A DNA stretch of 19,902 bases. Source: JAGKXB01 sp964498835. GTDB taxonomy: Bacteria > Pseudomonadota > Gammaproteobacteria > Burkholderiales > Burkholderiaceae_D. Position 1 is the first letter of the stretch. Every line of letters begins with the position of its first letter. The position numbers were made by a program, and so were the translations under genes. The DNA lies in contig CAZCIX010000034.1 of the NCBI GenBank assembly GCA_964498835.1, forward strand, positions 1 through 19,902. Direction: 5' to 3'. Below the pieces are notes generated by a model, which saw only the letters and a program-made list of their open reading frames with translations, was not told the origin of the DNA and searched no databases. Positions 16,526-19,902 of the stretch are shown here, in pieces.

Positions 16526-16885
16526 GTGAATCTTGAAAATTACCTGCCTGTTTTGTTGTTCATCCTCGTTGGTATTGGTGTTGGTGTCGTTCCGCAAATT
16601 TTGGGACGTTTGGTGGCACCATTTAAGCCCGATGCAGCAAAGCTCTCTCCTTACGAATGTGGTTTCGAAGCGTTTGAAGATGCGCGTATGAAGTTTGATG
16701 TGCGCTACTATCTTGTCGCCATTCTTTTCATTTTGTTTGACTTGGAAACTGCATTTTTCTTTCCTTGGGGCGTTGCAATGCGCGACCTTGGTTGGTACGG
16801 TTTCTTTGTTATGTTTAGTTTTGTTATCGAATTTGCGCTTGCATTTTGGTATATCTGGAAGAAAGGCGCCCTGGATTGGGAATAA
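16526..16885 (+). CDS. nuoA: NADH-quinone oxidoreductase subunit A
   Basis: Small inner-membrane subunit of respiratory complex I, near the quinone site and the joint between the two arms. Three membrane helices are visible (about residues 8-28, 64-84 and 90-112). The conserved loop LSPYECGFEAFEDARMKFDV is followed by RYYLVAILFILFDLETAF, the NuoA signature; the loop cysteine is the one whose exposure changes between active and inactive states in the mitochondrial homologue ND3. The start is GTG, supported by the family-typical N-terminus MNLENYLPVLLF and an AAAGAG ribosome-binding site. At 119 residues it is full length. nuoB starts three bases later. Confidence 0.97.
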   Translation: MNLENYLPVLLFILVGIGVGVVPQILGRLVAPFKPDAAKLSPYECGFEAFEDARMKFDVRYYLVAILFILFDLETAFFFPWGVAMRDLGWYGFFVMFSFVIEFALAFWYIWKKGALDWE

Positions 16886-16888
16886 ATT

Positions 16889-17365
16889 ATGTCAATTGAG
16901 GGAGTATTAAAAGAAGGATTTATTACCACTACTGCGGACAAGTTAATTAACTGGACGCGTACTGGTTCTATGTGGCCGATGTCGTTTGGTTTGGCATGTT
17001 GTGCTGTAGAGATGATGCACGCTGGGGCGTCCCGTTATGACTTGGATCGTTTTGGTGTGGTATTTCGTCCTTCCCCGCGTCAATCTGACGTGATGATTGT
17101 TGCTGGTACCTTGTGCAACAAAATGGTGCCTGCACTGCGCAAGGTCTATGACCAAATGGCAGAGCCACGTTGGGTGATTTCCATGGGTTCTTGTGCCAAT
17201 GGTGGTGGTTATTACCATTACTCCTACTCGGTTGTGCGCGGTTGTGATCGCATTGTGCCAGTCGATATTTACGTGCCTGGTTGTCCTCCTACCGCAGAAG
17301 CATTGCTCTACGGTGTCATGCAATTGCAAAACAAAATCAAGCGTACTAATACGATTGCACGTTAA
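16889..17365 (+). CDS. nuoB: NADH-quinone oxidoreductase subunit B
   Basis: Peripheral-arm subunit that carries iron-sulfur cluster N2, the last electron carrier before quinone. The four ligands are present: tandem C37-C38 in LACCAVEMMHAG, C102 in SMGSCANGGGYY, and C132 in VPGCPPTAEALLYG. The 158-residue length is typical of betaproteobacterial NuoB. It follows nuoA after three bases and precedes nuoC by 14, so it belongs to one operon. All key residues are intact. Confidence 0.98.
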   Translation: MSIEGVLKEGFITTTADKLINWTRTGSMWPMSFGLACCAVEMMHAGASRYDLDRFGVVFRPSPRQSDVMIVAGTLCNKMVPALRKVYDQMAEPRWVISMGSCANGGGYYHYSYSVVRGCDRIVPVDIYVPGCPPTAEALLYGVMQLQNKIKRTNTIAR

Positions 17366-17379
17366 TTCTCTTAGAAAAA

Positions 17380-17997
17380 ATGACGACGAAATTGGAAATC
17401 CTTGAATCTACTTTGCGCGACGCTCTAGGTGATCGTATTCAAAGTATCAATGTGGCTTTTGGCGAAGTGACAATCGTTGTTGCTTCAGCTGAATATCTGT
17501 CAGTCATGCTTACCCTGCGCGATCATGCCAGTTTGTCTTTTGATGAATTAATCGATCTGTGCGGCGTTGATTATTCTTCCTATGGTGAAGGCAGCGATGG
17601 CGCTTGGACTGGTGCGCGTTTTGCTGCAGTATCACATTTACTCTCTACTACGCATAACTGGCGTTTACGCGTGCGTGCCTTTGCACTTGACGATGCGATG
17701 CCTTTACTTCCTTCCTTAACCAGTGTTTGGGATAGTGCCAATTGGTACGAGCGTGAAGCGTTTGATTTGTTCGGTATTTTGTTTGATGGTCATGATGATT
17801 TGCGCCGCATTTTGACGGATTATGGTTTTGTTGGTCATCCTTTCCGCAAGGATTTCCCTGTGTCTGGTTATGTTGAGATGCGCTACGACTCTGAGCAAAA
17901 ACGTGTGATTTATCAACCCGTTACTATTGCGCCACGCGAGTTAGTGCCGCGTGTGATTCGTGAAGAACATTACGGAATTAAATCGGGATCAAAATAA
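17380..17997 (+). CDS. nuoC: NADH-quinone oxidoreductase subunit C
   Basis: The 30-kDa-type subunit of the complex I peripheral arm, here separate rather than fused to NuoD as in Escherichia coli. The family signature is clear: NWYEREAFDLFGILFDGHDD, then LRRILTDYGFVGHPFRKDFP and VSGYVEMRYD. The 205 residues match stand-alone proteobacterial NuoC. The stop codon shares one base with the nuoD start (TAATG), which suggests translational coupling. Confidence 0.97.
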   Translation: MTTKLEILESTLRDALGDRIQSINVAFGEVTIVVASAEYLSVMLTLRDHASLSFDELIDLCGVDYSSYGEGSDGAWTGARFAAVSHLLSTTHNWRLRVRAFALDDAMPLLPSLTSVWDSANWYEREAFDLFGILFDGHDDLRRILTDYGFVGHPFRKDFPVSGYVEMRYDSEQKRVIYQPVTIAPRELVPRVIREEHYGIKSGSK

Positions 17998-19250
17998 TGG
18001 CTGAAATTAAAAATTACACCATCAACTTCGGTCCGCAGCATCCAGCCGCGCATGGTGTGTTGCGCCTTGTTTTGGAGTTGGATGGCGAAGTGATACAACG
18101 TGCCGATCCGCATATCGGATTGCTGCATCGTGCGACTGAAAAGTTGGTTGAGCAAAAAACCTATTTGCAATCTGTACCGTATATGGACAGGTTGGATTAC
18201 GTTTCCATGATGTGTAATGAGCACGCTTACGTCATGGCAATTGAAAAAATGCTGGGTCTCGAAGTGCCGTTGCGTGCGCAATATATCCGCGTTATGTTTG
18301 ATGAAATCACACGCTTGTTGAATCACTTGCTGTGGTTGGGCGCGCATGCCTTGGACGTCGGTGCAATGGGCGTGTTTTTGTCTGCATTCCGCGAGCGCGA
18401 AGATTTGGTGGATTGCTACGAAGCGGTTTCGGGCGCGCGTATGCATGCTGCTTATTATCGCCCTGGCGGCGTATATCGCGATTTGCCTGATACCATGCCG
18501 CAATACAAAGCATCGGTCTTGAGGAACAGCAAAGCAATCAAAGAATTGAACGAAAATCGTCAAGGCTCCTTGCTCGATTTTATTGAGGACTTTACCAATC
18601 GCTTTCCTAAATATGTCGATGAGTATGAAACCTTATTGACTGATAATCGGATTTGGAAGCAGCGTTTGGTTGGCATTGGCGTGGTCTCACCAGAGCGTGC
18701 CAAGGCGATGGGTTTTACTGGTCCTATGTTGCGTGGTTCTGGCGTTGAGTGGGATTTGCGCAAGAAGCAACCTTACGAAGTTTATGATTTGCTGGATTTT
18801 GATATTCCAGTTGGTACCAACGGTGATTGTTACGATCGTTATCTGGTACGTATTGAAGAGATGCGTCAGTCCAATCATTTGATCAAACAATGCGTGCAAT
18901 GGCTGCGTCACAATCCCGGCCCAGTCATTGTGGATAATCACAAAGTTGCACCACCGGGTCGTGTCGATATGAAGTCCAATATGGAAGAGTTAATCCATCA
19001 CTTCAAATTGTTCACGGAAGGTTTTCAGGTACCAGTCGGTGAGGTGTATTCTGCTGTTGAACATCCCAAAGGCGAGTTTGGTATTTATTTGTTATCAGAT
19101 GGGGCTAACAAGCCTTATCGCATGAAGATTCGTGCCCCAGGTTTTGCCCATTTGCAAGGTCTAAATGAAATGGCAAAAGGTCACATGATCGCCGATGCGG
19201 TCACTATCATCGGAACGCAGGATATTGTGTTTGGTGAGATTGATAGATAA
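17997..19250 (+). CDS. nuoD: NADH-quinone oxidoreductase subunit D
   Basis: The 49-kDa-type subunit that, with NuoB, forms the quinone-binding cavity of complex I and descends from the [NiFe]-hydrogenase large subunit. The opening INFGPQHPAAHGVLRLVLEL is typical. H19 and Y68 (in MDRLDY) correspond by spacing to the quinone-contacting His38 and Tyr87 of Thermus Nqo4. PHIGLLHRATEKL and EEMRQSNHLIKQC are further family blocks. At 417 residues it is full length. It ends FGEIDR and is followed by a 38-base A-rich spacer before nuoE. Confidence 0.98.
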   Translation: MAEIKNYTINFGPQHPAAHGVLRLVLELDGEVIQRADPHIGLLHRATEKLVEQKTYLQSVPYMDRLDYVSMMCNEHAYVMAIEKMLGLEVPLRAQYIRVMFDEITRLLNHLLWLGAHALDVGAMGVFLSAFREREDLVDCYEAVSGARMHAAYYRPGGVYRDLPDTMPQYKASVLRNSKAIKELNENRQGSLLDFIEDFTNRFPKYVDEYETLLTDNRIWKQRLVGIGVVSPERAKAMGFTGPMLRGSGVEWDLRKKQPYEVYDLLDFDIPVGTNGDCYDRYLVRIEEMRQSNHLIKQCVQWLRHNPGPVIVDNHKVAPPGRVDMKSNMEELIHHFKLFTEGFQVPVGEVYSAVEHPKGEFGIYLLSDGANKPYRMKIRAPGFAHLQGLNEMAKGHMIADAVTIIGTQDIVFGEIDR

Positions 19251-19288
19251 AAAGTAAACAAAAAAATAAGTAAGAAATAAGGTAAAAA

Positions 19289-19789
19289 ATGTTGCTATCA
19301 GAGCAGGCATACAAAAAAATAGATCGTGAAATTGCAAAATTTCCGGCAGATCAAAAGCAATCTGCGGTCATGGCTGCACTTGCCATCGCGCAGGATGAAA
19401 AAGGATGGCTGTCACCTGAGGTGATGCAAGACGTAGCGAATTATTTAGGCATGCCAGCGATTGCAGTACAAGAAGTCGCGACTTTTTACAATATGTACAA
19501 CTTGAAGCCAACAGGTAAATTCAAGTTGTCTGTCTGTACTAATTTGCCTTGTGCTCTGTCTGGCGGTGAAAAAGCAGCGCAATACTTAAAGCAAAAATTA
19601 GGCATTAATTACAAAGAAACAACGGCTGATGGTCAATTTACTTTGCTTGAAGGCGAGTGCATGGGCGCCTGCGGTGATGCGCCCGTTATGTTAGTAAACA
19701 ACAAGCGCATGTGTAGCTGGATGAGCAATGATAAGTTGGATGCATTATTGAATGAGTTAGGTGAACAGCGTGAAGGTGAAGCGAAATGA
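19289..19789 (+). CDS. nuoE: NADH-quinone oxidoreductase subunit E
   Basis: The 24-kDa-type subunit of the NADH-dehydrogenase module, with a thioredoxin-like fold binding the [2Fe-2S] cluster N1a. The four ligands are C83 and C88 (VCTNLPC) and C124 and C128 (EGECMGACG). The N-terminal helical part (MAALAIAQDEKGWLSPEVM, VQEVATFYNMYNLKPTG) is typical. A TAAGGT ribosome-binding site lies before the ATG. At 166 residues it is full length. Its last codons overlap nuoF (ATGA). Confidence 0.97.
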   Translation: MLLSEQAYKKIDREIAKFPADQKQSAVMAALAIAQDEKGWLSPEVMQDVANYLGMPAIAVQEVATFYNMYNLKPTGKFKLSVCTNLPCALSGGEKAAQYLKQKLGINYKETTADGQFTLLEGECMGACGDAPVMLVNNKRMCSWMSNDKLDALLNELGEQREGEAK

Positions 19790-19902
19790 CTTGCTTGCAT
19801 GATCGCCATATCAAGCCATGGATATTGGCAGGGTTGGGGGGCCAGAATGGGCATTTTGCTGATTATGTCCGGCGTGGCGGATAGGCCGCTTTGAAGCCCA
19901 TA
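19786..19902 (+). CDS. nuoF: NADH-quinone oxidoreductase subunit F, N-terminal fragment with apparent in-frame stop
   Basis: This is the NADH- and FMN-binding subunit of complex I, of which only 39 codons are present. The start overlaps the nuoE stop (ATGA). The reading TCLHDRHIKPWILAG followed by HFADYVRRGG aligns with the conserved NuoF opening. An in-frame TAG stands at 19882-19884, where the family normally has Tyr (GGY). Together with W12, G18 and G22 at positions usually Leu, Asn and Trp, this fits low-quality T-to-G type errors at a contig end better than a true pseudogene. The gene is very probably intact in the organism. Confidence 0.8.

Noticed and set aside
17970..18563. Minus-strand open frame (197 codons) opposite nuoD
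   Set aside because: It lies wholly within nuoC/nuoD, which are certain, and its translation shows no recognisable motif.

Overview
The window looks like the chromosome of a betaproteobacterium, most likely in or near Burkholderiales. Base composition is roughly balanced. The evidence is the gene neighbourhood tpiA, secG, tRNA-Leu(GAG), nuoA-B-C-D-E-F, with separate nuoC and nuoD genes and a NuoA that starts MNLENYLPVLLF. I cannot assign a genus. All real genes read on the + strand.

Layout. 1-471: C-terminal part of a TonB-dependent outer membrane receptor, closed by a perfect 13-bp hairpin. 537-1815: a clear sigma70-type promoter, tpiA and secG. 1816-16281: about 14.4 kb of accessory genes between secG and tRNA-Leu, two features that I recall as near neighbours in many betaproteobacteria. 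This block holds a complete type I secretion system (TolC-like channel, LapB/LssB-type ABC exporter, HlyD-type adaptor), its very large BapA/LapF-like Ig-repeat and FG-GAP/RTX adhesin, a TPR protein with a GT41 (SPINDLY/OGT-type) glycosyltransferase domain, a TIGR03032-family protein of unknown function, and an APS kinase (cysC). 16290-16476: tRNA-Leu(GAG) with its own promoter and a strong terminator. 16526-19902: the start of the respiratory complex I operon, cut off in nuoF.

How the genes fit together. The channel, ABC exporter and adaptor are packed tightly, and the adaptor overlaps the adhesin start, so secretion machinery and substrate are probably co-expressed. The three following genes are close behind on the same strand. 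GT41 enzymes O-GlcNAcylate or N-glucosylate proteins, and APS kinase makes the sulfate donor PAPS. My inference is that the block encodes a surface adhesin together with enzymes that decorate it or a linked surface glycan. No sulfotransferase is visible here, so the use of PAPS is unexplained.

Quality notes. A run of exactly 100 N (11039-11138) lies inside the adhesin's tandem FG-GAP repeats and breaks the reading frame artificially. The last ~100 bases hold several likely T-to-G errors, including an apparent stop in nuoF. There is no gene-free stretch longer than 300 bases.
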